21,420 bases of DNA from DASUFE01 sp036274675 (GTDB lineage Bacteria; Pseudomonadota; Gammaproteobacteria; HTCC5015), in assembly GCA_036274675.1 (NCBI GenBank), contig DASUFE010000130.1, positions 1 through 21,420 on the forward strand, in the 5' to 3' direction. The translations under genes were made by a program, and so were the position numbers. Positions within the stretch are counted from its first letter, which is position 1, and every line of letters begins with the position of its first letter. The notes beneath the pieces are model-generated. The model saw only the letters and a program-made list of their open reading frames with translations. It did not search any database and was not told the DNA's origin. Shown here piece by piece: positions 1 to 6,820 of the stretch.

Positions 1-959
1 ACGTGATAGTTCCATGCCGCCCGGGCAAGACGGCGGCGCGGCAGCATGCGCTCGTCGGTGTGGAGTACGGCGACGTTTTCCTGGTAGGGGATCGCGCCGA
101 GCACGGATCGTTCGGCCTCCGCGGGGTCCGCCAGCATCGCCAGAGCCTGGTCGCTGTGGACCGCGATGACTGCATGGTCGTAAGAGCGGCGCGTCCCGTC
201 TTGCAGCGTGACTTCAATCTTACCGGCGCCGCGCCGGATTTGCGTCACGGCGCTGTTCAAGTGAATACGCTCCCGGAAGCCGGCGGTGAGTTTCTCCACA
301 TAGGACCGCGAGCCGCCCTTGATGAAATACCAGGCAGGCCGATTGTTGACGCTGAGCAGACCATGGTTATGGAAGAAGCGTATAAAGGTGCTTGCGGGGA
401 ACTCGAACATCTTTTCCGGCAGCGCCGACCAGATGGCCGCGCCCATGGGAATGATGTAGTAATGGACGAACATATCGGAAAAGCGCTGCGCTTTCAGGAA
501 TTCTCCGAGCGTGATATTCCCGGTTTGGTCCTGCAACGAAGCGGTGGCCACGCGGTTGAAACGCAGGATATCGGTCAGCATGCGGTAAAAACGCGGGTTC
601 AGCAGATTGCGCCGCTGCGCGAACAGTGCACTCATGGAGCTGCCGCAGTATTCCAGCCCGGTCCGCTCCACCCTGACCGAGAAACCCATGTCGCTTTTCT
701 CGTACGCCACGCCCAACTCGTGCAGCAGCGCGAGAAAATTGGGATAGGTCCGGTCGTTGCAAACGATAAAGCCGGTGTCGATGGCGTGGGTTTGGCCGTT
801 GACGCGGACTTCGGCGGTGTTGGTATGTCCGCCCGCGTAATGCGAGGCCTCGTAGACATCGATTTCGAAATCGCGGTGCAGCCGGTAGGCGGCGGTAAGC
901 CCGGAAATGCCGGCGCCGATAATGGCGATCTTCAGCCTGCCGTCTGATCCGGTTTTCAT
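1..959 (-). CDS. FAD-dependent amine-oxidase-like oxidoreductase (COG2907 type), N-terminal part
   Basis: This is a partial gene: the frame stays open from the ATG at 957-959 (complement) to the left edge, giving about 319 residues. The start is followed by a dinucleotide-binding fold, IAIIGAGISGLTAAYRL, with the GxGxxG at residues 15-20 and the ribose-binding acid at E37, and then YAGGHTNT, typical of flavin amine-oxidase relatives. IDTGFIVCNDRTYPNF and the later WYFIKGGSRSYVEKL are characteristic of the COG2907 group of predicted NAD/FAD-binding proteins. In many proteobacteria this group heads a cluster with a DUF1365 protein and a cyclopropane-fatty-acid-synthase-like protein. Those genes would lie beyond the left edge, so this is an expectation only. 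The substrate is unknown. The gene is divergent from the diiron ferritin-like gene, with 269 bp between them. Confidence 0.85.
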   Translation of the reverse strand, partial: MKTGSDGRLKIAIIGAGISGLTAAYRLHRDFEIDVYEASHYAGGHTNTAEVRVNGQTHAIDTGFIVCNDRTYPNFLALLHELGVAYEKSDMGFSVRVERTGLEYCGSSMSALFAQRRNLLNPRFYRMLTDILRFNRVATASLQDQTGNITLGEFLKAQRFSDMFVHYYIIPMGAAIWSALPEKMFEFPASTFIRFFHNHGLLSVNNRPAWYFIKGGSRSYVEKLTAGFRERIHLNSAVTQIRRGAGKIEVTLQDGTRRSYDHAVIAVHSDQALAMLADPAEAERSVLGAIPYQENVAVLHTDERMLPRRRLARAAWNYH

Positions 960-1123
960 GCTGTTTGCGGAATCGGGCCGCATCCGGAACCCCTGTAGAT
1001 CCGTAGTAATAGTAATTAATTGATGGCCCGGGCAGTCGTTGTTTTTTTGGCGCCGCGCCGCTTTGGTTATACGCCCGGCCCGGCAAAGCGGATGTGACGA
1101 TTTGCGCCCGGAGCCTTCGAAAC

Positions 1124-1152
1124 TTGAAAAAAAACGGGTGTTTTAGTATATG
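1124..1152 (+). promoter_or_regulatory. candidate sigma70 promoter for the ferritin-like gene
   Basis: TTGAAA at 1124-1129 and TATATG at 1147-1152 are separated by 17 bases, about 75-100 bases upstream of the likely start codons. The -10 match is only moderate. The surrounding 270-bp divergent spacer is locally AT-richer than the flanking genes, and no other element was recognised in it. Confidence 0.35.
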
Positions 1153-1228
1153 ATTTTGCCCTTCAGCCGGGAAGCGCAAATGAGAGTGGATGCTCAATCC
1201 GCCGGTGCGATTCGCCATTTGGGAGCCC

Positions 1229-2068
1229 ATGATCATGTTGTATCCGCAACTATTTAAGACCCTGGAGCAGGCGCGCTGGGATATGCAGCGCGATATCCCC
1301 TGGGGCAGCTTCGACGGTGGCCGTTTGACCGAGGAACAGGCTCTTACCATCAAACTGAATGCGATCACGGAGTGGTCGGCGCTGCCCGCCACCGAGATGT
1401 TCCTGCGCGACAACCGCGACGATTCGGATTTCTCGGCCTTCATGTCAGTCTGGTTCTACGAAGAGCAGAAGCACGCGCTGGTGCTGCTGGAGTATCTCAA
1501 CCGTTTCCGGCCGGACCTCCTGCCCACCGAAGACGAGCTGCATGCAGTGCGCTTTGAGTTCGACCCCGCGCCGGCCCTGGAAACCCTGATGTTGCACTTC
1601 TGCGGCGAGATGCGCCTCACCCAGTGGTACAAGCGGGCGGCTGATTGGCACACCGAGCCTCTGATCAAGCATATCTACAGCGTGCTCTCCAACGACGAAG
1701 CGCGCCACGCGTCCTGTTACATGCGTTATATGAAACGCGCGCTGGAACGGCTCGGCAACCAGGCAAGGCTTGCCTTCGCCAGGATCGGCGTGCTGATGAC
1801 CAGCACCAAAACTTCGCGTGCCCTGCACCCGACCAACCTGCATGTCAGCAAGGCGTTGTATCCCCGGGACACGGTGCAGAGCCGGCTGCCGGACCCCGGC
1901 TGGCTGGAACGCTGGCTCGACGAGCAGATCCATTTCGATCACGAGTGGGAAGACAAGGTAACCGGCTCGATTTTGCGCAAGCTGTCGAACCTGTTCGAAG
2001 TGCCCTTCGATACCGCCAAGGACTTGCGGATGTATCGCAAGGAGCTGGCCTCCGCTGCGGCGGCTTGA
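1229..2068 (+). CDS. ferritin-like diiron protein
   Basis: This is a 279-residue, mostly helical protein with the ligand set of a ferritin/acyl-ACP-desaturase-type diiron centre. From the ATG at 1229 these are E56, the ExxH in EEQKH (E79, H82), E127 in the CGE segment, and a second ExxH in DEARH (E157, H160). The family is widespread in beta- and gammaproteobacteria and annotated only as ferritin-like; oxidation or desaturation of a lipid-like substrate is conceivable but unproven. An in-frame ATG exists at 1190, but homologues as I remember them begin near LYPQLFK, and GGGAG at 1221-1225 suits a start at 1235 (spacing 9) better than one at 1229. The true start is therefore 1229 or 1235. The gene is monocistronic and diverges from the FAD oxidoreductase, so the two may share a redox role (inference). 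Confidence 0.85.
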   Translation: MIMLYPQLFKTLEQARWDMQRDIPWGSFDGGRLTEEQALTIKLNAITEWSALPATEMFLRDNRDDSDFSAFMSVWFYEEQKHALVLLEYLNRFRPDLLPTEDELHAVRFEFDPAPALETLMLHFCGEMRLTQWYKRAADWHTEPLIKHIYSVLSNDEARHASCYMRYMKRALERLGNQARLAFARIGVLMTSTKTSRALHPTNLHVSKALYPRDTVQSRLPDPGWLERWLDEQIHFDHEWEDKVTGSILRKLSNLFEVPFDTAKDLRMYRKELASAAAA

Positions 2069-2102
2069 GGAATTGAAATTTTCCGCAACTCCGGTTTTGA
2101 CT

Positions 2103-2240
2103 CCTTCTCCCCTTCAGGGGCGCTGGGCAAAGCCCTGCGTAGAATAAGTAATGAGGGGAACTGGCTTGGACTACACTTTTATGATTATTTACTTATGTCC
2201 TTCTGTTTTTACGCAGGGCCCCGCACAGCGGGGAGAGGGA
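2103..2240. repeat. inverted pair of MITE-like repeat cores upstream of folA
   Basis: Two copies of the core CGCTGGGC..AGCCCTGC.TA face each other: one on plus at 2121-2144, the other on minus at 2206-2232 (ACGCAGGGCCCCGCACAGCG). The outer ends, TCTCCCC near 2106 and GGGGAGA near 2230, also pair, with a length difference of roughly 8 bases between the arms. About 60 AT-rich bases lie inside. The element fills most of the 226-bp space between the ferritin-like gene and folA, so it could affect the end of one transcript or the start of the next. Confidence 0.6.
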
Positions 2241-2294
2241 AAAACATACACTTCCAGATTTTCGGTTTGATTTTGAAACAGGTTTGATTAAAGA

Positions 2295-2786
2295 ATGGCT
2301 TTAATATCCTTCGTGGTCGCCATGGACCGCAACCGCCTGATCGGCCGCGATAACGCGCTGCCCTGGCATCTGCCGCAGGATCTCAAGCGCTTCAAGGCGC
2401 TGACTCTGGGCAAGCCCGTGATCATGGGCCGCAAAACCCACGAGTCGATCGGCCGCCCGTTGCCGGGGCGGCGCAATATCGTGATCAGCCGCAATCCTTC
2501 CTATCAGGCGGCGGGTTGCGAAATCGCTGGCAGTCTCGAAGGTGCGATCGCGTTGACCGCCGGCGTCGAGGAAGCGGTGATCATCGGCGGCACCGCCCTC
2601 TTTGAAAGCGCCCTGCCGCTGGCGCGCCGCATGCATCTGACGCTGATTGATGCCGAGTTCGCCGGCGACGCCTGGTTTCCCGAGTACGATCCCGCGGCAT
2701 GGCGCGTCATCGCGGAAGAGAAGCATCACTACAGTGAAGACGGCGTGAGCTTCGATTACCGGTTTTTACAGCTGGATCGAATCTGA
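2295..2786 (+). CDS. folA: dihydrofolate reductase
   Basis: It reduces 7,8-dihydrofolate to tetrahydrofolate with NADPH, supplying one-carbon units for thymidylate, purine and methionine synthesis in the cytoplasm. The 163-residue length is normal for bacterial FolA. Diagnostic segments are present in order: IGRDNALPWHLPQDLKRF at residues 16-33, with the catalytic acid at D29; PVIMGRKTHESIGRPLPGR, which binds NADPH; and VIIGGTALFESALPLA, the second cofactor loop. The C-terminus ends in a typical beta-strand, FDYRFLQLDRI. The start ATG at 2295 lacks a strong Shine-Dalgarno sequence (only AAAG-like bases upstream), but the conserved N-terminal ISFVVAMDRNRLIG fits it. A MITE-like repeat begins 2 bases after its stop. 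No thyA is present beside it. Confidence 0.97.
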   Translation: MALISFVVAMDRNRLIGRDNALPWHLPQDLKRFKALTLGKPVIMGRKTHESIGRPLPGRRNIVISRNPSYQAAGCEIAGSLEGAIALTAGVEEAVIIGGTALFESALPLARRMHLTLIDAEFAGDAWFPEYDPAAWRVIAEEKHHYSEDGVSFDYRFLQLDRI

Positions 2787-2788
2787 AA

Positions 2789-2949
2789 CATCCCCTGCCC
2801 CTCTATTTCTACGGCTCTGCCCTGCGCATCTGGAAAACTCATTTATAGACGCTCCCGTATCACGACTCAGAAACCCCGACCCCCAGTCCGGAGATATAGG
2901 ATACTTTCCGGAGAGGGTCGCGAGTCGGAAGACATGAAGCCAGGGGATG
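2789..2949. repeat. MITE-like element, copy c (161 bp)
   Basis: CATCCCCTG at 2789-2797 is repeated inverted as CAGGGGATG at 2941-2949. The interior, read on the minus strand, is homologous to the element at 10890-11007. Both contain a segment resembling TTTCTGAGTCGTGATACGG followed about 25 bases later by CAGATGCGCAGGGC, with only small gaps. Copy c has about 60 extra bases near its right end. It starts 2 bases after the folA stop. No target-site duplication is obvious. Confidence 0.65.
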
Positions 2950-3118
2950 ATCATTGGAAACAGGATGTTGTCTGGCTTGGTGTGTCCAAGCATAATGGCA
3001 GGGCCTCGCTTTTTGCCGAAACACGGGTTCGGAACCGCTGGCGAGGCTTTGCAGTTGGAAGCGCCATGCATGAAGGCTACATCATGTCATGCTCTATATA
3101 TTTTGAAGAGGGGATAAT
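2950..3118. other. non-coding spacer upstream of lipoprotein gene
   Basis: Together with the preceding repeat this makes a 332-bp stretch without a convincing gene. A 62-codon open frame crosses it but has no ribosome binding site and no recognisable protein features. Only the Shine-Dalgarno sequence of the next gene (GAAGAGGGG just before 3119) stands out. Confidence 0.5.
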
Positions 3119-3682
3119 ATGAATCGAATCATCTGCATACTGCTGGTCATGAGCATCTGCGGCTGTGGCGAGAACTGCAGCGATATATATGGCCTGAAAG
3201 AAGGCAGCCGCTACGAAGAGTATATGAAAGCCGCCAAAGTCTATCCCCTCTGCACCACCAGTTCCCCCGATAATGAAAAATACCGTTTCGTGTGGTTGCG
3301 CTCGCACGATAATCCCATCGTCGTTACCATGATCAAGGATTCCGGCAAGGCCGAAGTCAACGCGATCCGGCTGGACGGCGGCAGCGACGGCAAGCCGGGC
3401 GAGGTCATGGAAACGAGGATGTACCTGATTTCGCTGGAGGAGTTCGAACGCTTCAAACTCTACATCGACGGCATGGATTTCTGGAACATGAAACCCATGA
3501 GCCGGCTCGGCGAAGGTTCCGCCGAAGCGGGCGGGAACGATTCCCGCTGGGTGCTCGAGGGCGCCACGAACAAAAGAGCGCACTCCGTCGACCGCGGCAG
3601 CGGTATCTACGGCAACTTCCGCGATGCGGCCTTGTTCCTGGTGGACAAATCCGGCATCAATATAAACGGGGAAGCTTATTGA
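3119..3682 (+). CDS. putative lipoprotein, unknown function
   Basis: The protein has 187 residues. The N-terminus MNRIICILLVMSICGC has a short basic start, a hydrophobic stretch and a lipobox-like ICGC, so the mature protein would begin at C16 and be lipid-anchored. The rest is hydrophilic and charged, with no motif I recognise; it contains a segment YRFVWLRSHDNPIVVTMIKDSG and ends GININGEAY. The start is well supported by GAAGAGGGG a few bases upstream. Its stop overlaps the TTG start of the DCC protein by 4 bases, so the two are translationally coupled. This suggests, as inference only, a link to thiol chemistry at the envelope. The mature N-terminus carries a further cysteine (CGENCSD). 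Confidence 0.75.
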   Translation: MNRIICILLVMSICGCGENCSDIYGLKEGSRYEEYMKAAKVYPLCTTSSPDNEKYRFVWLRSHDNPIVVTMIKDSGKAEVNAIRLDGGSDGKPGEVMETRMYLISLEEFERFKLYIDGMDFWNMKPMSRLGEGSAEAGGNDSRWVLEGATNKRAHSVDRGSGIYGNFRDAALFLVDKSGININGEAY

Positions 3683-4092
3683 GCCCGGATCGCGCAGAAA
3701 TCCTGCTGGTTTACGATAAGGAATGCCCGGTTTGCGATAATTACTGCCGGGTGGTGCGCATCCGTGAGGGCGTGGGTGATCTGAGGCTGGTCGATGCTCG
3801 AGAGCATACGGAGGTCCTGCGCGAGATTACGGCGCTCGGCTGGGATATCGATCAGGGCATGGTCCTTAAAATGGGCGGGCGGCTCTATTATGGTTCCGAT
3901 GCGATTCATGCGCTGGCGCTGATCAGCAGCCGCTCCGGATTCTTCAATCGAATCAACTTCTGGATCTTCAAATCCAGGCGCCTGTCCGCCGTCCTGTATC
4001 CGGTGCTGCGCTCCTGTCGCGATCTTTTGTTGAAACTGCTGGGTGTCACCAAGATCAACAACCTCGGCAAGCCGGGAAATGAGAAATTTTAA
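3679..4092 (+). CDS. DCC-type thiol-disulfide oxidoreductase family protein (DUF393)
   Basis: The protein has 137 residues. The segment VYDKECPVCDNYCR at residues 11-24 carries the DxxCxxC signature (D13, C16, C19) that names the DCC family, a thioredoxin-like group of small putative thiol-disulfide oxidoreductases. DAREH and later GSDAIHALALIS match the conserved middle of the family, and the C-terminal half has an amphipathic stretch ending near LLKLLGV. The start is TTG at 3679, supported by GGGGAAG at 3668-3674, and it overlaps the lipoprotein stop. The 3' end overlaps the proposed start of the GNAT gene by 14 bases, so the three genes probably form one transcript. The in vivo substrate is unknown for the family. 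Confidence 0.85.
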   Translation: MSPDRAEILLVYDKECPVCDNYCRVVRIREGVGDLRLVDAREHTEVLREITALGWDIDQGMVLKMGGRLYYGSDAIHALALISSRSGFFNRINFWIFKSRRLSAVLYPVLRSCRDLLLKLLGVTKINNLGKPGNEKF

Positions 4093-4654
4093 AACCGGCA
4101 TGATTCCGCGATTTGAGACGGAAAGACTGCTCTTGCGTCCCTTCAACCTTTCGGATGCGGCGGAGGTAAAACGTCTGGCCGGAGAGTTTGAGATCGCCGA
4201 TACCACCTTGAGCATTCCGCATCCATATGAAGATGGTATGGCCGAGCAATGGATCGGGACTCACGGCAAAAATTTCACCGCCGGGCAAGCGGTTACTTTT
4301 GCGGTGACGGAGCGGAGCGCGGGCCGATTGGCTGGCGCGATGAGCCTGATCAGGATTGAAAGCGGACACCAGGCGGAACTTGGATATTGGATTGGTAAAC
4401 CATTCTGGAACCGCGGCTTCTGCTCAGAGGCCGCCAAGGAAGTTGTAAAATATGCCTTTTCAAATCTTGGTGTCATCCGGCTATATGCAAATCACCTGAG
4501 CCGGAATCCTGCCTCAGGCCGGGTATTGAGGAAGCTTGGTTTTTTGCACGAGGGCAGCCGCAGACAGCACATCAAAAAATGGGACAAATTTGAAGACGAT
4601 GAGTTGTATGGATTGCTTAAGACGGACTGGTTAAAGCAAGGCGCTAGCGCCTGA
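4079..4654 (+). CDS. GNAT family N-acetyltransferase (RimJ/RimL-like)
   Basis: This is an acetyl-CoA-dependent N-acetyltransferase of about 191 residues. ETERLLLRPFNLSDAAEV is the usual opening of RimJ/RimL-type members. ELGYWIGKPFWNRGFCSEA supplies the substrate-side strand and the acetyl-CoA loop, and NPASGRVLRKLGFLHEG is the classic C-terminal motif. Candidate starts are ATG 4079, which overlaps the DCC gene, and ATG 4100, which begins directly at MIPRFETERL; neither has a good Shine-Dalgarno sequence. The acceptor could be a ribosomal-protein N-terminus, an amine antibiotic or a small metabolite, and the sequence does not decide. A perfect palindrome, AGGCGCTAGCGCCT, sits at the very end of the gene. 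Confidence 0.85.
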   Translation: MRNFKTGMIPRFETERLLLRPFNLSDAAEVKRLAGEFEIADTTLSIPHPYEDGMAEQWIGTHGKNFTAGQAVTFAVTERSAGRLAGAMSLIRIESGHQAELGYWIGKPFWNRGFCSEAAKEVVKYAFSNLGVIRLYANHLSRNPASGRVLRKLGFLHEGSRRQHIKKWDKFEDDELYGLLKTDWLKQGASA

Positions 4655-4701
4655 GCTGCGTTCAACGTCGTTAAATTTTTTAATGGCTTCTGGAGTTTTC
4701 C

Positions 4702-5088
4702 ATGCCTTTAGCGAAAATCGAAGTTCGCAGGCCGCATTCCCCGGAGATTGTGCGACTGCTAATCGAGGCGGTTTACCAGGCTCAGCGTGAGGCGCTTAAA
4801 GTGCCGGCAGGGGATCGGCAGATCCGCTATATCGAGCACAAGCCCGAACATTTCGCCGTTCCTCCCGGCAAAACGGAGAATTACACCTTCGTCGAAATTA
4901 TCCTGTTCCCGGGTCGTTCTCTCGAAGCCAAGCGCAAGCTTTATCAGTCGATCGTGCGCCGATTCGGCGAACTCGGCATCCAGGCTTCCGATGTGTTCAT
5001 AGTCCTGCACGAACCGCCACTGGAGAATTGGGGCCTGGCCGGGATCCCGGCCTCGGAAGTCAACCTCGGCTTCGATCTCAAGGTATAA
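4702..5088 (+). CDS. tautomerase family protein
   Basis: This 128-residue protein has the N-terminal MPLAKIEV. After removal of Met it exposes the Pro that acts as general base in the tautomerase (4-oxalocrotonate tautomerase/MIF) superfamily. The length and the later segments VEIILFPGRSLEAKRKLY, LGIQASDVFIVLHEPPLENWGLAG and ASEVNLGFDLKV match the Tautomerase_2 subgroup, in which each chain holds two fused beta-alpha-beta units. The substrate is not predictable. Start ATG 4702 is supported by GGAG about 8 bases upstream. It lies 47 bases after the GNAT gene and may be co-transcribed with it. Confidence 0.85.
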   Translation: MPLAKIEVRRPHSPEIVRLLIEAVYQAQREALKVPAGDRQIRYIEHKPEHFAVPPGKTENYTFVEIILFPGRSLEAKRKLYQSIVRRFGELGIQASDVFIVLHEPPLENWGLAGIPASEVNLGFDLKV

Positions 5089-5127
5089 AGCCTTGGGATT
5101 CGTTCCACTCACCCACCTACTTCTCCA

Positions 5128-5192
5128 GGGATCAAATTCAGCGAAACCTATGCTTAATTGGCATCTGAAGATTCTGCTGTTGCTTGCCGTTC
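5128..5192. repeat. diverged dispersed repeat, copy 1
   Basis: It shares GGGATCA at its left end and the 17-mer GCTGTTGCTTGCCGTTC (5176-5192) with a second copy at 19881-19945. The two conserved blocks are exactly 48 bases apart in both places, with scattered matches between. Confidence 0.55.
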
Positions 5193-5256
5193 TCCATAGC
5201 AGAGCCACAGGTACATTGTAAGCGCCGCGATCTATCTGGTAGCCAAAACACCATCA

Positions 5257-5279
5257 CGCCGGGGAGGCGCGTTTTTTTT
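5257..5279 (+). terminator. possible rho-independent terminator after the 3.1-5.1 kb gene cluster
   Basis: CGCC at 5257-5260 and GGCG at 5266-5269 can pair around a five-base loop and are followed by CG and a run of eight T (5272-5279). The stem is short, and the site lies 170 bases after the tautomerase stop. Confidence 0.35.
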
Positions 5280-5320
5280 GGTGCCATGTTGCGGAGCGCG
5301 CGGTAAGAACAGGCTCGCGC

Positions 5321-5376
5321 AAGACAAAAAGTTACCCGCCTCAGCGGCGCAGCGGCGGGCGGAACATTTTTGTCTT
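5321..5376. repeat. large imperfect inverted repeat (bidirectional terminator-like)
   Basis: AAGACAAAAAGTTACCCGCC at 5321-5340 faces GGCGGGCGGAACATTTTTGTCTT at 5354-5376 across a 13-base spacer. The arms pair over about 18-20 positions with two small bulges. A-rich outside on the left and T-rich outside on the right gives the layout of a bidirectional terminator, but it could also be a structured leader or the remnant of a small mobile element. Confidence 0.6.
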
Positions 5377-5455
5377 TATGGGTATCCGATAGAGGTCTAG
5401 CAGCAGGGGTGCAGGGTATTCCGCAAATTTTGAATACGTCTCTTATCCTTCGGCA

Positions 5456-5498
5456 CTTGAGGCCTTATACTTGATCTCAAGAATAAGAACTTTATAGG
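5456..5498 (+). promoter_or_regulatory. candidate fadI promoter with overlapping operator dyad
   Basis: TTGATC (5471-5476) and TATAGG (5493-5498) are 16 bases apart. CTTGATCTCAAG at 5470-5481 is a dyad (CTTGA/TCAAG) covering the -35. A further CTTGAG at 5456-5461 also pairs with CTCAAG at 5476-5481. The regulator is unknown, and the dyad does not look like a PsrA or FadR site as I know them. Confidence 0.3.
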
Positions 5499-5513
5499 GA
5501 CCGGCTTCGGTCC
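5498..5513 (+). promoter_or_regulatory. stem-loop in fadI 5' leader
   Basis: GGACCG (5498-5503) and CGGTCC (5508-5513) form a perfect 6-bp stem with a four-base loop. It ends 7 bases before the AAGGAG Shine-Dalgarno (5521-5526) of fadI, so it might influence mRNA stability or translation. Confidence 0.45.
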
Positions 5514-5533
5514 TCTTCATAAGGAGCACTACT

Positions 5534-6820
5534 ATGGCAGCAGACCGCGTCGCAATCGTAGCCGGACTGCGTACCCCCTTCGCACGGCAGGGCACCTTTT
5601 ATAAGGATCTGAGCGCGATCGATCTCGGCCAGATGGTGGTCGGCGAGTTGCTCGCGCGCAGCGAGATTTCACCCGACCTGATACAGCGCGTGGTGTACGG
5701 CCAGGTGATGGTGCTGCCCGATGCGCCCAATATCGCGCGCGAGGTCGTGCTGGGCACCGGCATGCGGGTGACCACCGATGCCTACAGCGTGTCCCGCGCC
5801 TGCACGACCAGCTTCCAGTCCACTATTAATATTGCCGAATCCATCATGGCGGGCGATATCGAGATCGGTATTTCGGGAGGCGCGGATTCCACCAGCGTGC
5901 TGGCCGTGCAGACCTCGCGCAAGCTGGCGCAGACCCTGGTGCTCTCCAGCAAGGCCAAGACTTTCGGCGAGAAACTCAAGCTGTTTTCGAAACTGCGGCC
6001 GAAGGACTTTCTGCCGCATGCGCCGAGCCCGAAGGAATACTCCACCGGCCTGCGCATGGGCGACAGTGGCGAGCAGATGGCCCGCGACCACAATATCAGC
6101 CGCCAGGCGCAGGACGAATTCGCGCTGCGCTCGCACCAGCTGGCGCACAAGGCCTGGGAAGAGGGCAAGCTCGACGGCGAGGTGATGCACGTCAACGTGC
6201 CTCCATTCAAGGACACGCTGATCCGTGATGAGAACATCCGCGGCAACGCCAGCCTCGAATCGATGGCCAGACTCAAGCCCGCTTTCGACCGCAAGTACGG
6301 CACCGTCACCGCCGCCAACAGCACGCCGCTGACGGACGGCGCCTCCGCGCTGCTGATGATGAAAGAGAGCCGGGCTAAAGCGCTTGGCTATAAGCCGCTC
6401 GGTTATATAAAGAGTTACGCCTTTACCGCCAACCACGTGAAGAAGGATCTGCTGATGGGACCCGCACACGCCACCCCGATCGCGCTGGACCGCGCCGGTT
6501 TGAAGTTCAGCGACATGAGCCTGATCGATATCCACGAGGCCTTCGCCGCGCAGACGCTGTCGGTGCTGCAGGCTTTCGAATCGAAAAGCTTCGCCGAAAA
6601 GGAGCTGAACCGCTCCCAGCCGGTGGGCAAGGTGGACTGGAATAAGTTGAACGTACTTGGCGGCTCGCTGGCCTATGGCCATCCCTTCGCCGCCACCGGC
6701 GGACGCATGATCACCCAGACGCTGCGCGAACTGCAAAGACGCGGCGGCGGTTTCGCGCTGACCACCGCCTGCGCGGCCGGCGGTCTCGCCGCCGCGGTAA
6801 TACTGGAGGCCGACGCATGA
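5534..6820 (+). CDS. fadI: 3-ketoacyl-CoA thiolase (beta-oxidation)
   Basis: It cleaves 3-ketoacyl-CoA with CoA to give acetyl-CoA and an acyl-CoA shortened by two carbons, the last step of fatty-acid beta-oxidation. The 428 residues match FadI length, which is longer than acetoacetyl-CoA thiolases. Catalytic elements are visible: the nucleophile C90 in VSRACTTSFQS, IHEAFAAQTLS, the GHPFAATGGR block with H383, and the second cysteine C413 in TTACAAGGLAA. The loop SSKAKTFGEKLKLFSKLRPK and the MGDSGEQMARDHNISR block are typical of the FadI subgroup. The start is firm, with AAGGAG at 5521-5526 placed 7 bases before the ATG. The stop overlaps the fadJ start in ATGA, so FadI and FadJ are translationally coupled and probably form the usual multienzyme complex. 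Confidence 0.95.
   Translation: MAADRVAIVAGLRTPFARQGTFYKDLSAIDLGQMVVGELLARSEISPDLIQRVVYGQVMVLPDAPNIAREVVLGTGMRVTTDAYSVSRACTTSFQSTINIAESIMAGDIEIGISGGADSTSVLAVQTSRKLAQTLVLSSKAKTFGEKLKLFSKLRPKDFLPHAPSPKEYSTGLRMGDSGEQMARDHNISRQAQDEFALRSHQLAHKAWEEGKLDGEVMHVNVPPFKDTLIRDENIRGNASLESMARLKPAFDRKYGTVTAANSTPLTDGASALLMMKESRAKALGYKPLGYIKSYAFTANHVKKDLLMGPAHATPIALDRAGLKFSDMSLIDIHEAFAAQTLSVLQAFESKSFAEKELNRSQPVGKVDWNKLNVLGGSLAYGHPFAATGGRMITQTLRELQRRGGGFALTTACAAGGLAAAVILEADA

Larger units (their letters stand above)
5089..5533. other. long leader/intergenic region upstream of fadI
   Basis: This 445-bp region has no gene. In order it holds a diverged dispersed repeat (5128-5192), a short GC hairpin followed by eight T residues (5257-5279), a large inverted repeat (5321-5376), a candidate promoter with dyad symmetry (5456-5498) and a stem-loop next to the fadI ribosome binding site (5498-5513). 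A 23-codon hydrophobic frame at 5150-5221 is considered spurious. Confidence 0.6.

Noticed and set aside
2934..3122. 62-codon plus-strand open frame before the lipoprotein gene
   Set aside because: It begins inside the repeat, has no Shine-Dalgarno, and its composition shows no protein-like pattern.
4640..4653. Palindrome AGGCGCTAGCGCCT as a terminator of the GNAT gene
   Set aside because: It lies within the coding sequence end and no T-run follows at the right distance, although a T-rich stretch occurs about 20 bases later.
5150..5221. 23-codon hydrophobic open frame with ATG start
   Set aside because: It lies inside the dispersed repeat; the second repeat copy has no matching start codon, and no ribosome binding site is present.
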